Part shown: in pieces, positions 36,696 to 50,936 of the stretch | How positions within the stretch are numbered: the first letter of the stretch is position 1 | Layout: every line of letters starts with the position of its first letter | Assembly (NCBI GenBank): GCA_003956705.1 | Contig: QZCP01000237.1 | Coordinates: forward strand, 1 to 64,000 | Direction of reading: 5' to 3' | Origin: Brevipalpus yothersi | Lineage: Eukaryota; Arthropoda; Arachnida; Trombidiformes; Tenuipalpidae | DNA: 64,000 nucleotides | Position numbers and translations under genes: made by a program | The notes under the pieces: generated by a model | What the model saw: the letters and a program-made list of their open reading frames with translations, nothing else | Told to the model about the DNA's origin: nothing | Databases searched by the model: none

Positions 36696-37183
36696 TCTAA
36701 AGAAAAAGAGAGAAACTCATCTAAGTCATGTTCATTATCGCATCTTATTCTCATTTACCATTAACTTGAGAACAATTTTGCCTTATAATTCACAATCGGC
36801 TATGAATTGCAGAGAAGAAATTCCCTTGATTCGAGCGTATAGCTTCTTGTTTGATTGAAACGAAGAAGAACAAAAAAATTACAAGACAAGAGCTTGTGGT
36901 AAAAAGTAAGCCGAAGAGAAGATAATTGCATTCACTCTCTCTTTCTCTCCTCTTATTCCTGAGAGATTTTTTCGATGGTTTCCAAAGTTAGATGTAATTA
37001 ATTGATTATTTCTTGAATCATGAAACTTGCACCGCTTCCAGCTCCATTATATCCATTGACATTCTTCAGATGAACTTAATCAACCGCAATTCCATGTGCT
37101 CTATTCTTACTTTCTCTCTCTCTCTCTCTCTCCTTGTATTTCACTTTTCTTATACGCTATTAAGTGAGTGATTTTTCACTTTT

Positions 37184-37185
<2 letters not shown>

Positions 37186-37218
<33 letters not shown>
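37186..37218. repeat. (CT)n microsatellite
   Basis: CT run of about 33 bp inside a pyrimidine-rich block (37110-37300). Purine-rich DNA follows from 37321. Confidence 0.93.
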
Positions 37219-37221
<3 letters not shown>

Positions 37222-37443
37222 TCTCGATCGTTCTTCTTCCATCTTTGTTCTCAAGGTGCTCTTATCATCATCTCTTCCATCTTCTCACTTTTTTCCTTCA
37301 CAATGTATCCAAGTATGAGTTGAAGGGAGAATAAGAAGAGGAGGCAAAAGGAGGAGGAAAAGGAAAGAGGCGAAGAAAAAGAAAGTTACATGGTCACTGA
37401 TCTAATCTAGCAAACATGCGAGAAAATTTGTCACATCAGAAGA

Positions 37444-37446
<3 letters not shown>

Positions 37447-37487
<41 letters not shown>
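37447..37487. repeat. (GA)n microsatellite
   Basis: GA run of about 41 bp, complementary to the CT run 230 bp upstream. Confidence 0.95.
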
Positions 37488-37490
<3 letters not shown>

Positions 37491-38085
37491 CAAGTGAAGA
37501 AGAGGAAGAGAATGTAGGGTTTAGATTGCATGGACGATAGACATCTATCAGCTGGAAACTGAGAGAATTGCAAGAAAGTGGACAGTTTCTAGAGTCACTT
37601 GTTCCGGTTTTTCGTTTTCTTATTCTTTTCCTCTTGTTAGTCTTCATCTTCTTTTGCTTCTTGTTCACCATTCACGCTCTCTGTCTTTCTCTTTCTTTTT
37701 TCTTTCTTCCTTAATTCTTCGCCTGGATGATGAACGAGAATTTCATCCATGCAAGCTGATCTAATGTGCTCATTACCTACTTCACTTTTCTCATTGGCGG
37801 ATTCACTGATTTACCATCCACTAGCTTCACAGGCACACACACATATATACGAGAAACCCAGCATTTGTGGATAAGAGCTTTTTGGAGCCATACGAAAATG
37901 ATGGGACAATAATCACGGGCAATCATCAGGAGGTTTATTTTTCCCTATATTTTCTCTCTCTCGCTCTTCACTCTGAATGTTTCGCTCTTCATGCGAAAAT
38001 GAATGATATTGATACGTCACTAGATTGATGATCGTCTTTGTCCTGCATGGTTTGCCTTGATAAGTACTGAGAGACCATGTCAACT

Positions 38086-38090
<5 letters not shown>

Positions 38091-38126
<36 letters not shown>
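38091..38126. repeat. (CT)n microsatellite
   Basis: CT run of 36 bp, about 200 bp before a complementary GA run. Confidence 0.95.
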
Positions 38127-38130
<4 letters not shown>

Positions 38131-38320
38131 ATATACTATAGCTATTGGTGAAACAAAATTAGATAACCATTTGCAATGCATGGTGAACTCACACACAGAA
38201 TGAGCCGAACGAAATACATTGACTCTGAATATATACATCAGTTAGTAAAGTTTCACATCATGATACTGGTTATCCAGCATGAACAGACTTGGGTGGCTGC
38301 TGTAGGGGGTGGATAACTGT

Positions 38321-38323
<3 letters not shown>

Positions 38324-38393
<70 letters not shown>

Positions 38394-38401
38394 AGAGAGA
38401 A
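38324..38401. repeat. (GA)n microsatellite
   Basis: Pure GA to about 38387, then GAAA/GA units to 38401. Confidence 0.97.
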
Positions 38402-39825
38402 ATGCCTGATGGTGATGATGGCATGATTATGTAGGCTGCTATAGAGCATCATAATTTATCATGTAAATGGTGTCTTCCATTTCTTTGTCTACTCTTTTCT
38501 TTTTCTCGGCTTTTTTCTCTTCCTTTTCCAAAAGGTTTTCATCAGGAGAGAAAGAAAGCGAGAGAGGGGAACTAAGAGGGAGAGAGAGAGAGAGAGATAT
38601 ATAAAAACCACTGAACACCCACTCTTGCTCATTCCACCTCAGCCTTTTGGCATAGCTTTTGGCACTCACATATACTCTAGGATGCCCAGTATACATGTAT
38701 GTCTGTAGCTTCATCTAGGACAGATGAGAATTCTAGTAGGGTATATATGCTTTTGTGAATACTTTTGAACCATTAACCAGGAACAAAATTTTGCATAAAC
38801 TATCACTACTTTCCTATTTTTCATCATTTTTCGTTGCTACTTTTCTTTTTAATCGTTCCAAGATGAAGGATACTGTATGTTCTCTTTTCTTAACGATTGC
38901 TAACTTGTTTACTTACTGTATATGCATATGTGTGTGTGTGGGCACATGTACGTATGTATATTGCTTGAATTCTGACAAAGAATAATGGATTCCGCATAGC
39001 TCTAATCAATTCTATGGATCAATGGATAGAATTCCCTATGCAAGCCTCATAGAAGGTGAATTAATGAATAAAGTAGATAGCGGATCCAACTTAATGACTT
39101 CGCTTCCCTTCCATTTTCTTTTCCTTACTTTTGGCTCAACTTCTTTTTCAACTCTCTCCGATTCTCTTTCCTCATCTCTCCTCTCTCCATTCCGTTATTC
39201 TTAACTGAACCCAACTCTCGAAGTTAACTTCAACCCAAGCATCGAACTTGGATGCCCAAGATGAAGTTATCTGTCAGTATGCAAGCCTTTCCACAATCAC
39301 TGCTCAAATATGAAACATTCTAATGAGAATACTCAAGAGAATCATTTAACCTGTTGACATGACGGAGGCATGCAAATGAATTTCCTTCCTCTCTCTCTCC
39401 ACCTCTCACACCTATATTCTTCACCACACTATGAGCTTCACCTCCTCCTTTTTCTTTTACCCTTCTTATTCATCTTCTTTTTCTTTCTTCTCTTCAATCT
39501 GAACATTGGGCGTCTATGGAGGAATTGTTCTCAGTTATATCGATCTTCATGAGCTTTGGAAAGTATCTTTCCCATTCTCACACACATGAAATCAACGCCC
39601 CTCACTTATATTCCTTCCTCTCTCTCTTTTTTCTCTTTCTGAAAGTCGAGAAAAAGTAAAAAGAAAGTAATGAAAAATTCCATTACTCAGAGCCAGATTT
39701 TTTGGTGTGGACCGTTATTTTTTACCCTCTCTTTTAGATGCTTTTTACATAATCTCAGGTTATTTTGGGGTATAATTTGCATGTTATGAGAGTCAGAATT
39801 TAGATGTTATTCATTCACTTTTTTC

Positions 39826-39830
<5 letters not shown>

Positions 39831-39857
<27 letters not shown>
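39831..39857. repeat. (CT)n microsatellite
   Basis: CT run of about 27 bp. Confidence 0.92.
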
Positions 39858-41949
39858 CTTGCTCGATACTTGACTTGATATCTTTTCTCTTTTCCAGACG
39901 CCTGATGGAGGCAAACAGTTTTCCTAGTTACATGGGTGAGTTAATAAGAGGAAGAAAGAAAACGAAAATAGTCAAGAATCGTTCAGCCATAAGGATTGTC
40001 TTTCGTTTGGCTGGTCAGGGAAGAGAGAGAAAGATATATATCTTTAACGTTTAAGTAAACCAGACTAATGATCCTATCAAAAGGAGACTTCAAGCAGTCG
40101 ATAAATGAGAATCGAGCCGATAGTATACATGTTTTCCAGAGTATTCTAAAGAGTAGAAAGACCAATAAGAGATGTGGGTGAAGAGGAATGAGAGAAGGTT
40201 TCATTTATCTGGAATTAACTTTGAATTATCTAGGAATCTTAGTGAAATTGCACTCAATTCACAACCTTGACTGGATATGATAACGTCATTCAGTGGTTAT
40301 ATACTCTATTCAAGCCAATTGAGTATCTCATCATAAAAAGCAAAGTTTTTTCATGTCTTCCTCTCAAAGGAAATCCTTCAAAAAACCTTTCACTCTTTTA
40401 TGGATAGCTTTGCTAAATGAAAACTGAATGTAACCCAAAATAGTGACATCAAATGAGGTCCATAAAATCTTCTCATGATAGTATATAGACATATATCAGA
40501 ATAGTTCAATCCATTCATCCAGTACACCTCAGCACATCTAACCTCAGTATACTTTCAAAACTAGTCATCCGGAGTCTAAGAATGAAACCTGATACGATTA
40601 TGTGGTTTTCATGAAATTCCATCGAGAGAAAAATTGAATGCCTATCTGTGTATCCTTCTGCTCATGATGAATAGGATTCAAGAATTCTCATAATTAGCTC
40701 AAGCTACAGCCCTATGTGTATAATTGCTTCCTCTTAACTAGCTGATGGAATATTGGGGCGAAGTGATACACACACACATACATACTCAGACACGAAATTG
40801 AATCATATTAAGTTCCTTATACAAGATAGTCTTACACCGCTAATTTGATTGATCGATGAAGTGGACTTGGATAAATGAGTACACGTGCACTAGTATAGAG
40901 AGAAGTGTTTTTTCCAATGTAGTAATAGTACAAGCTATATCCCCAGAAAGCATCGAAAACAAAAACAACAACAGCAACAGCACCAGTTACACGTATACCC
41001 AGAATTGGGAGAACATCTTCCAAAGAAAAGATCACATCTAATCTTCTTTGAACTCTTCCTTCTCTACTATTGACAACGTATACGTATAATATTGGCACTT
41101 TACTTTACCATGAGAAGCCAATCTATAAACTTTTGAAAGAATACTTTCTCTCTATCTAGCCACCAAGGCTGATCATTCCATTACATGTTATGGTATCAAA
41201 TTCTCCAATCCAATCACTGGTCAAACTGAGAATACCGTAAAATTGGCATCTTATATGTTTCTATCAGTTTTTCTATTTTCTCAAAGCGCTCTCCAAGTAG
41301 CCCTAAAAATAAGAGCCCCAAAAGAATATCTTGCCAATCAGTTGGTCTTTCCCGTACCAATAGCCAATGTTGGTTATCCCTTTCACTTTTGGAAACGCAT
41401 TTTGGGTCACTTTTTTTCTTTTCCATTTTCTCTTGAACAATTGTCATTCAATAAACAATAAATAGATTCTTCAGACTTTTATGCGTTGCCTACATATTAT
41501 GACCATATAATTCTTGAATCAATTCCATTCTGTTTTATTGTTTGTCATAAAAATAGCTGTGATAAGGCGGCAAGATTACTAAGAATTTTACCTTCAAAAA
41601 ACTGGATTCAGTGGAGGAGAATCAAGATTCGATTCAAAAAATTTAGTATTTCAGCAATTATTGGCTATCATCTCTCTGATCAGGGTAATTCTTGTGCACT
41701 TATAGAATGATTTGGTGTATCTTGCTAGCTTGGGAAAAATTATCATCGAGATCGAGTGAATTTCCTGGTATCTAGTTTCATGTTCCGATTCAAGCATGAT
41801 ATTTCATACCATTCTTTCCTCCTTTGTGTCTCAAAAGTAGCCATGAACATCCCAAAAGGTAATGAATTGTGAAATGAATCAACACAATTTGTTGAATTCT
41901 GTTGCCCAACGCTTGACACAATGTTAGCCAATAGGCTCGTAAGCTACCT

Positions 41950-41951
<2 letters not shown>

Positions 41952-42008
<57 letters not shown>
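41952..42008. repeat. (GA)n microsatellite
   Basis: Perfect GA run of about 57 bp; left border of the 8-kb stretch without long GA/CT tracts. Confidence 0.97.
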
Positions 42009-42010
<2 letters not shown>

Positions 42011-45000
42011 AGTCAAACAGTTAGCACAATCACTCCTGTGAGACTAAGGAATACAATACAAAATTATTTTCCCCTTTCTGAGAGTCTATTTTTCACTCTG
42101 GAGGATCTCGAAATATATGGTCGGAATTTGATTGCAAAAGTGTAACCTCTACATGATGCTTGAGGTTCAGAATGTCCATACTTTGAGCAAATAATTCTCG
42201 GAAAAGGATGGCATTTCCTATTACACAATAGATTCAACAATTAGTTTGCTCCAGGAATAGTGTCTACCAATATACATTGGGTGTGTATCTTTCTGTTGAT
42301 GAATCCCGATTAATTGGATCTATGAAATCTTGATGAACAAGGTTTGATGAGCTATGTGCGAAGTATTCCCTCTCTCATTCGTTTAGTTTGGATGATGAAT
42401 GTCTAAGATTTACTTCTTGACACTGAGATCTCAGCATGTAGCTTCTATTTCGAGTATACTGGATTGAGAGAATGAGTTTCACACTGTGGATTCCCTATCT
42501 ACAATAAGAACATGCATGCCTTTTCTTCTACCTTTTCAGCCATGAACTTTCAAATATATTGAGTTTCAGGCTTCAGGAGAGATTTTCTTAGAAAAGAACA
42601 GTATATGTGCTCGTGTAATAAGGCGTAGGTTTATTTTCTCCTCTAATCTCCTCAATTACACTTCTTGTGGGTTCACTGGAGTCAATTCTTGTGCATCAGG
42701 TAATGCAAATTAGAAGATTTATCAGGTGTAGAATTCTTGCTTCAGAACTCACAGATAGAAAATTAGGGATTCTCATGGGAGAAAGGGAAAGACATGAATC
42801 TATGGGTTTTAAGCTGTTTCTGTGTATACCCTTCTAAACAATGAATCGAATGTAAGTAAATTGAAAAGTTCTGTAATCGTGGATTACAAAGCAAACAAAA
42901 TTTCTTCCACTGTACTACAATATCAGGTACAAGAAACGAAACCAGGCTCCTACACACATCACTGCAAGCGTACCTTTCAGAATCCATTTGAATTGTCCAA
43001 TAGTGTTCAGGGAAAAAATATTTTCAATACGAATGAGTTGTAAGATGAGATGTGGGTAAGATTTACTTGATCTGATGGGAAAATGCTTCCCACGCTATTT
43101 AGACTGTTCAATCATACGATTTGATCCGATTCATGATACATTCGAGTACCAAGATTGTCTCTCACGTTGAATATGTAGCCTGAAATCTAATGAAAAGATC
43201 TCACATGATAAGTAAGTCTCTGAAATGGATGTTCAGGAATAAGTCCTGATATATTCATAGAGTACTAAAAGTCATCCATCTGAGGGTCCTCAGTGACAAT
43301 GATAATAATCTCTCATGTTGAGAGAGAAAGAGAGAGAGAGAGAGAGGAAGATGTACATTTGCATGTTTTCTTTATTTCTCTCCAGAGATATGAGCTAATA
43401 TGGACATCATGAGCTGACAAATAAAATCTATCTTGCCAATCTACATAAGTGATGATGGAAGACCAGGAACTTATACAAATATTAACCAAGCTTGAGAAGA
43501 AAAAACACTTCAAGATGGTAGAAGGAATTCATCATGTAGACTAACAAGCATGGGCTAGTAAAAAGAGGGAGAGAGAAAGTTTATTTTCATATTTTTTGAA
43601 ACTATTAAAAATCCTAAGATGGATGAACTTGTTAGCATCATTTTGACTTTCCATTTCGCTGATGAATTCATAATTCAAATTAGTTGTGAGCCTCATTTGC
43701 AAACAATATTTCATCATGTCATGCCAAGAATGCAAACAAGCTACTTTTACACCAATCCAATACCTAAGCTTCAGTTTAAGTTTTCAAAAAAACTCATCAG
43801 AAAAAGTATTCCCTCTATTTAGCAATAGCATTATGCTTACATCAAAGTCAACAACAACAACTATGGTGATGGAGGGAAGAAAGAACTTGGCCAATAGGAA
43901 GAATAAGAAAAATACTAACCCAAGATGGGTTTTTGTAATTTTCTCTTGCTCTTTTGGTTGTTCCAAAGAGACTCAGAAGAAAGAGAGAAAACGGGATCCA
44001 TATTATTTTGAAATAGAATTGGTGTAAATCGATATCATGACACAAGACTACTGACTCTCTTCACTATTTTCAGAATGAAATCCAAATAAGATTTTCTTCT
44101 TCTTCACCTCTTCTTCTTCTTCCTGAGCCCAGAAAACATTCCAAGTTACCCTCAGTTTGCATAGAAATCAATTTCCTCTGTTCAAATCTGTAAACATATA
44201 TAAGGTCATTGAATACATGTTCTACCTTGATAGGAAGAAAAGTTTCCGTTATTTTGATGTAAAGAAAAACGGGATGGAAAATGAAAAAATTCTCTTCTGA
44301 AAGCATTACGAAATAGAAAAGATTTGTACAGGATTATTGCACAGATCAGATTCTTTGCCCAGGTAGATTTGATTCTAGACCAATATCTAGATCATGAGAT
44401 GAAAGTAGATTAAAATGAGACGGAAAAATAGCAAACCCAGAAGAATGAAAAGAAGAGTCTCAGGTTACTTTCTGTTGAGCATTCTCTATCATTGCCAGCT
44501 ATTACCAGCATTGCCTTGAGGAATCTGTCCAGAATGAGCAGGAAAAAATAAAATCAAAAAGAGTTTTGAACATGATCATGAAAAAAATTTCATGTACATG
44601 TAGCATCTTCTCGTTTTTTCTTAGGGAAGAGCATCTCATCTCACTTCCAGGAAAACGAATATTTATCTGACATATCATGAAAGCGAAAAATTGAATGAGA
44701 TTTAGAATAACTAGAAAAGATAGCTGACAGCATTTCAATTTCATCATCTCGAGTGAGACATGAAAAATTTTCTTGCCATTAAATAAACTGGAAGTCTTTT
44801 TCCTCTCAGGTTAGTATTTCTTCTGTATGATATTCTTCTATCTAAATAATATAGACTATGGACTTCGAAGATTATGGCTAGATCCAGAGAACATATAGAA
44901 ATAAGAGTATAACAAGGATTGATGCAACATTGAATAGATTGTGCGATAGATGATCATGATGATACGACATCTTACGTTCTCCATCTTTCTACTTTCAAAA

Positions 45001-48000
45001 ACAGAATCTGATTCACTATGAAACGAAAAATCAATTATTCCGTGTTTAATGAGAAAAAAGAGATGGTCCGTGATCAGATTATATTTGCCATTGATTTAGT
45101 GAGTTTCTCATTATTCCAACAGTCAGTCATACACTGTCTTTATCTATCATGAAAAGAAAGCGAGAAAGAGAGGAAGAAAGAGAGAAGAAAAGAAGACTTT
45201 TATTGAATTTTCTTGTTTTTCACTATCTTTCTATGACTTGGCTTCCTCCAATCAAATGAAACTTACATAAATTTGAAATCTGATATTGTGTCTCAATGAA
45301 TTCTCATCATTAATAGATTCTCTCGCTGACTATATGATATTCCATAAGTCATGAGAATATATGTATAAATACATATATACATTATTCAGATCATCAAGAG
45401 GCCTTTCAAATGCCTATTTTATCAATTAGTTTCCATTCAAAATAGAGGATAAAAAAATCTAATAATCTGCATATTGAAAGTTCTCCTTACGCGAATGTCT
45501 CTCACTCATTCTGACAAGCTCCATCATGTTCCCGATCATTCCATCTGTTTCGATTAACATGCTTTTCAAGAGCTCAGAGGCCACAGAATTCAATATAGAT
45601 CAGGGTCAAGAATCTGGGAGATGGATGATGATCAGAAAATCAATTTCAGTTATGAAATTAATGGAAACTATCACAAAATTTGAGGTCACGATATGCATGA
45701 ATATTGAAGCACAGTTGATCATTTAAACTTGTATCCCGATAAACTTCTAGAGAAAGGGAAAACATGAATTCAAAACGATGAAAACACTTTATCAGATGCT
45801 TGTATCATCTGATGATTCTCGAATGGATGAGTAAATTTCATCAAATTCAAGGATTGTGTGTGTGTGCTCAGTCTTATGAAAGAATCTCTGTACTTGGATG
45901 TTCAGAGAGAATAGCTTTTCAAAATTTGTAAAATTATAAGAATGCAAAAGCTTAAAGATCCCATCTTGAAAACAGAGCCCAGTTGAATGTTTCTATTCTA
46001 CCATACACATAACCTTCTCTTCCTGATAGTCTTCTTTTACTGATTAGATTCTTTCTTTCTTTCTCCCTTTCTTTCTCATTTTCTTGCAAGTATCATTTCT
46101 TCTTCAGCATCGTTGAGTTTGCTTTTATTCCTCTAGAATACCAATGAGAGAAAGAGATTGTAAGTGTATACAATCTTTCTTATGACTCAAAAACACACAC
46201 ACACACACATACATGCATATACATACATGTATGTGGAACAAAATCCTAATGAGTGTTCGCGACACACAATATCATCTTGTTAATATAGCCTTTCAAGTAG
46301 ATGAAGCTGCTAAAAACACCATAGTATTCAGCCAAATTTGAGCAACAAATCTTCTCTCTGTTTGTGTGTATGTGTGTTCCGGGCCCAGATTACTCTCTGG
46401 AGAGAGAAATCTCTCATTTTCTTGCTTTCTCAAATCCTCGAGGAACACAGGATAGATTAAATTTGAGAATGGCGCAAGAAACTGTTAATGAAACGCTCTG
46501 CTACTTTCCCCAAGATTTCTTCGGGAGAAGAAGTCAACCTAATCAGATCCTAGATGTTCCGCTAGACAATATCTCAATGGAATATATTTTCTCTATTTAG
46601 AATAAAAAAGTTCAAGAACTCAGCCTCGAGGGATCTTGGTGGTCTTCAGCACGCTATTTCCTCATCAAGTTCTGGTGGAGATGGATTGAAAAAAATAGGC
46701 AAATTATGGTCTCCTAAGTGATTTTGAGAGAAACAGAGAATCTTTAACTTTAAGCTAGAGTTTTTTAAGAAAAAACAGATATATTTTTGCTTGGTGAAGA
46801 ACAGTTCTTCAATTTATGAGGTATTCAAACTTGGGCCATCAGCTATGGATATGCTTCATAATACCATGGCCCTAGACATATGATGAGATTTGAAGAGAAT
46901 ATAAGATGTGAATTTTCTACACAGCAACTGCATCAAAATACTTGGTCATGAAAAACTGGAAAAACAAAATTTTTTCCAATCTTGCCAGATAATATATTTT
47001 TTTAGAGCATTTCTCATTATTTTCTGTTGACTTGAGAGATTTTCCTTGTAAGTAGTAAATAGTTTTTCCAGGGCATCTGGATTGATCAGAGCCCATCAAA
47101 ATCGTCAATTCAATCATGTTCACGAAGCATGTCATGTAAGAAAAACCAGGAAAAGAGAGAGAGAGAGTGAAGAAAATCTGATGCTCAGTGGTTTAAAGAA
47201 GAAACTTTTCTCGAGACGATAAATGACTCGCTACCATGTCATTAAGGGCTTAGTTTCATGCATCCACAGTTAAATGTTACACTACAGTATAAGTGTAAGG
47301 AAGAGAGAATTTTGGGAAAAAAGAACAAGAAATTCTCAAACCGCTCACAGAATATCGAAACAGGATATTCAGGCGACTGTGAGTAACATACTAGCAAGAT
47401 GATCATCAACAGGCTTTCCAAGCAAAAAGTTATTTGCTGAGAAAATCTGTCTTCCTCTTGAAATTCTTCCAAGGAAGAGGAAGAAAAGTGTTCTACTGGA
47501 GAGCTTTCAAATGGTGAAAGGTTTCCTTGATACATCTATTCATCGATGAACTGGAAACCCTTTATGATAGAAACGTGTCAAGAAGCTATACACCAAACAT
47601 ATAATGACATGGATTGTGTAAGGTGTAGAGATGGAACAAGATTGTTCACTGAATTCGAGGTAGATAGCTATGAGAAGAGATGATGTGTTTCAAACCGATT
47701 TTTGATGCCAATTGAAGCGAGAAGAAATGATGAATAAAGTATGTATAATTGAAAGTAATTAGAATCAGCCACTCTCAATTTCAATTATCAAGAATTCGAG
47801 TTTTTGCTTAGAAGTCAGCTTAACGAGTTTGATATTATATAGATTTTGGCTTGAAAACTTTTCAAAGGTATAGTTCTAAGAGAAAATCTGGCAAAATCTT
47901 CTTGGTCTACGGTACTGTAGTTCCACACTTCTCCATCTGATAAGGTCTGATAGAATTCTTGAAGTTTCACCCCATGGACTTCTAGAAAATATACGAAAAC

Positions 48001-50145
48001 TCACCGGATATCTTGTTAAAAATTTTCGAGAGCCTTTTCATGTGAGATAGAAAAATTGAAGAATTTCCGGAAGTCTATCCATGAACGTTCAATTCTACCG
48101 GATATGAGTAGAAAATTGAGATTCCATAAGCTTTCAAGACATTCTGACCATGGAAAATTCAATTGAGCACTTTTGAGCTTCTACAACATAGATGGAACGC
48201 TGAATTTCAGGAGGAATCTCGAGAGTAGAAGCTTAATTGATCATCGAAAAGCGTATTCAGTAATCATGAATCATAGTGAAACCAACAGTCACTTCATGAG
48301 AGCTTCATGGATGAAGAAGCACAAGGGATCGCAAAATCTAGAAAATTTTTTCTCGAAAGCATAAAAAGTCTCTCAGCTAACTACACATTCTATTCTTGAA
48401 GCAATTAAGTGTTTGAGAAAATTTTATCGATACACTTGTACCCATGGTCATTTTCTTGGCTATAATTTATTCAATAACGCAACTTCCGTAAGAATTCGTG
48501 CAATAGATAGAGCCAGGTCAATCATTTTCCATGATTCTTCTCCATGGTTGTTTGATTAGGGAATAAACCAAGGAGCTCGTTTTAAAGGTTTGATATAAAA
48601 AATTCAACGGTTCACTTCGAGAATCAGGCCATCTAACTGTTTTTCTAATTGAAAATCCTATTCCTGATGAGATATTTGCATTGAAGTCATGCACAATTTC
48701 AACCTGTTTTCCAAGTTTTCGATTAACATCAAGTTTAAGACTCACGAGATTGTCAGAAGATTCGTTAAATTTAATTATAAGCAGTTTCAAATCCAAGAGA
48801 AGAGTATTTCCAGATATTTACCAGTGAAAATATACAACTTTACCTGTCTTTTGAGAGTAGGTACCTAACCTATCTTCTAACTTAATATGAAATCTACATA
48901 TTAGAAATGAAATTTCATCATTACGTTGTCTGAGAATTCCAATTTCTATGAAAGCTCCACAGTATGAATACTAAGGATGCCTTGGAAATTGAATTGAAAG
49001 ATTTAAAATATTTTTGTGAACAATTGCTTGAAAACACCTTCTTCCTGTGATAATGAAAGAAGAAATTGAATAATAATGAGAAAAACTTCACAGGCAACAG
49101 TTCGGCAGTAAAAAAGCTGAAAGGTCAATGCTGGTAATCAGATGAATACAAGAGTGCTCGAATATTCATTATTCCTACCTGATTCCTACTCTAATTGCTA
49201 TGAATTCCATTGATACTTATCAAACTCATTAACTTGAGTCCAAATTGTTTTACAATTGGTTAAATCTAGACCTGTAAGTTTTTCTGGCATATTTTAATGT
49301 GATTGGCCATTGATCACTTTTAATTTCATAACAAAGTTATCATCGCAACTAATCTGAAAATGACGTAAGAAAGTTTCTATTACTACATAGGTACCAGTCT
49401 TCAATAGTCTTCCGGAATCCTTCTCATGGAATGAGAATTATTCTCAGGTTGAGAAAATTTTTGAGTGAACTTCATTCCATAGATCAAGAAGTCGAAAAAG
49501 ATCGCTCAACAAAAAGAATTTGCTTAGGGAAGTATGAACAAAGTGAGAAAGAAAGTAAATCGAGTAGAAAAATTCAGGGAATTACTTCCTCTCATTAGAC
49601 AGTATTAGACTAGACTTATTAGACAATGAAAGTCTCTTTTGAATGGTATTTGAACGAAATAAAGAAATGTAAGTAATAGAAGAAAGAATCGATTCTTTTT
49701 TCGCTCTCTACACACTAACAAATTGTTATATCATGGTGATTCTTCATGCCTGTTGAGTTTTTTGTACTAATAAAAGAAAATGTACCCACTTGATTCGTGT
49801 ATGTGAAAGAGGAAGAGGAAAAGAAGGATAAAATGAAGATAAAAAAGGAGTAGACTATGCCATAGGTGACTTCTTCTCTTCGAATCAAGAACCCATGAGG
49901 GACTTGGTGTCATTGTGAAGTTTATTCCAATATACTAATAGAGAGGGAAAGAGATTATTGAGTATATTATACACAGTATATTATGAGACCTTTTTTTGGT
50001 CCACAAAAAAAAGATGATCAATGCTTCACATTTGATTAATGTCAGTGAGCTAGTTAATTCTGGTGGAAGAAGCATCGAAAAAAGTATTTCCAATTCAACA
50101 GGACATGTGGAAGAGGAAGAAAGACTCACAGGACTTTGAGCTGAA

Positions 50146-50148
<3 letters not shown>
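42009..50148. other. 8-kb stretch without long GA/CT tracts
   Basis: This interval is AT-rich and of ordinary complexity. It has only short GA runs (for example near 43320-43347 and 47155-47167) and one AC run at 46191-46210. Open frames up to about 110 codons occur but mostly lack an ATG, splice signals or any recognisable motif. I see no gene that I can support. Confidence 0.5.
46191..46210. repeat. (AC)n short repeat
   Basis: AC run of about 20 bp followed by ACAT/ATGT units that are partly self-complementary. Confidence 0.85.

Positions 50149-50149
<1 letters not shown>

Positions 50150-50214
<65 letters not shown>
50150..50214. repeat. (GA)n microsatellite
   Basis: Perfect GA run of about 65 bp; right border of the 8-kb stretch without long GA/CT tracts. 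Confidence 0.97.
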
Positions 50215-50217
<3 letters not shown>

Positions 50218-50911
50218 TAAGATAAATAAGTTGTTTTCCATCAGTTTTTTTTCGCGCGAAAAATGTGGATGCCAAGTATTCTCAGTTGACATTCACTCAT
50301 TTTTGGTTGATAGAAGAATACGAACTCAATTTTTCTCTGTTACAAGATTGTGTTGAACGCACCAGGAGAGAGTGTGATTCGATTTCACCTCTCTTTCTCT
50401 TTTCTTCTTCTCCACTCTTTCAAATAAATCATGAGAAAACCTGACATCGCTCCGTGAATTACAATGTTCAAGAGCTTCTATTCAAGAAACACATACATAC
50501 GCACAAATGTAGACTGCTATAAATTCAAGAAGAGTTTAAGCTAGGAATATTTTTTGAGTTTAAATCTTTTCGAAACCATTCTTCGGCATTAAAGAATAGA
50601 TCATTGAATAAAGAAGTTCAAAGAGATGATAAACAGGGAGCACCAACAAGGTAAGAATACAAGAGGAGTTGAAAATTTTCTGAAAAAAGACTAAGAAAAA
50701 ATCTCGTATTATATAGCGGAGTGTGGAGGTGATCAAAAAAAATATATACACCAAGAGCGGATAGATAGTGAATAGTTTGAACACGATTCTCACTGAATAA
50801 CGGACTCTTCCCTATCTGCCCACTCAATCAAATAGTATTTCAATTTGAACATGTCTATGCTCAGAGTAATATTGATTGTCTAGTTTGAAACAATTGCCCT
50901 TACGATTCAGC

Positions 50912-50936
50912 TTTCTCTCTCTCTCTCTCTCTCTCT
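50912..50936. repeat. (CT)n microsatellite
   Basis: CT run of about 25 bp. Confidence 0.9.

Larger units (their letters stand above)
28322..42008. other. Non-coding flank, probably mostly GPCR intron
   Basis: The receptor's TM1-TM5 exons must lie at higher coordinates, so this region begins as intron. I find no open frame with transmembrane or DRY-type receptor motifs and no other recognisable coding sequence. It holds at least ten GA/CT tracts (listed separately), AT-dinucleotide stretches around 35.28-35.35 and 36.46-36.49 kb, and otherwise unremarkable AT-rich DNA. Small exons below about 60 codons could be missed. Confidence 0.5.

Noticed and set aside
48518..48796. 92-codon minus-strand frame of mixed composition
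   Set aside because: It opens at a TTG rather than ATG, has no clear acceptor and no recognisable motif; likely chance.
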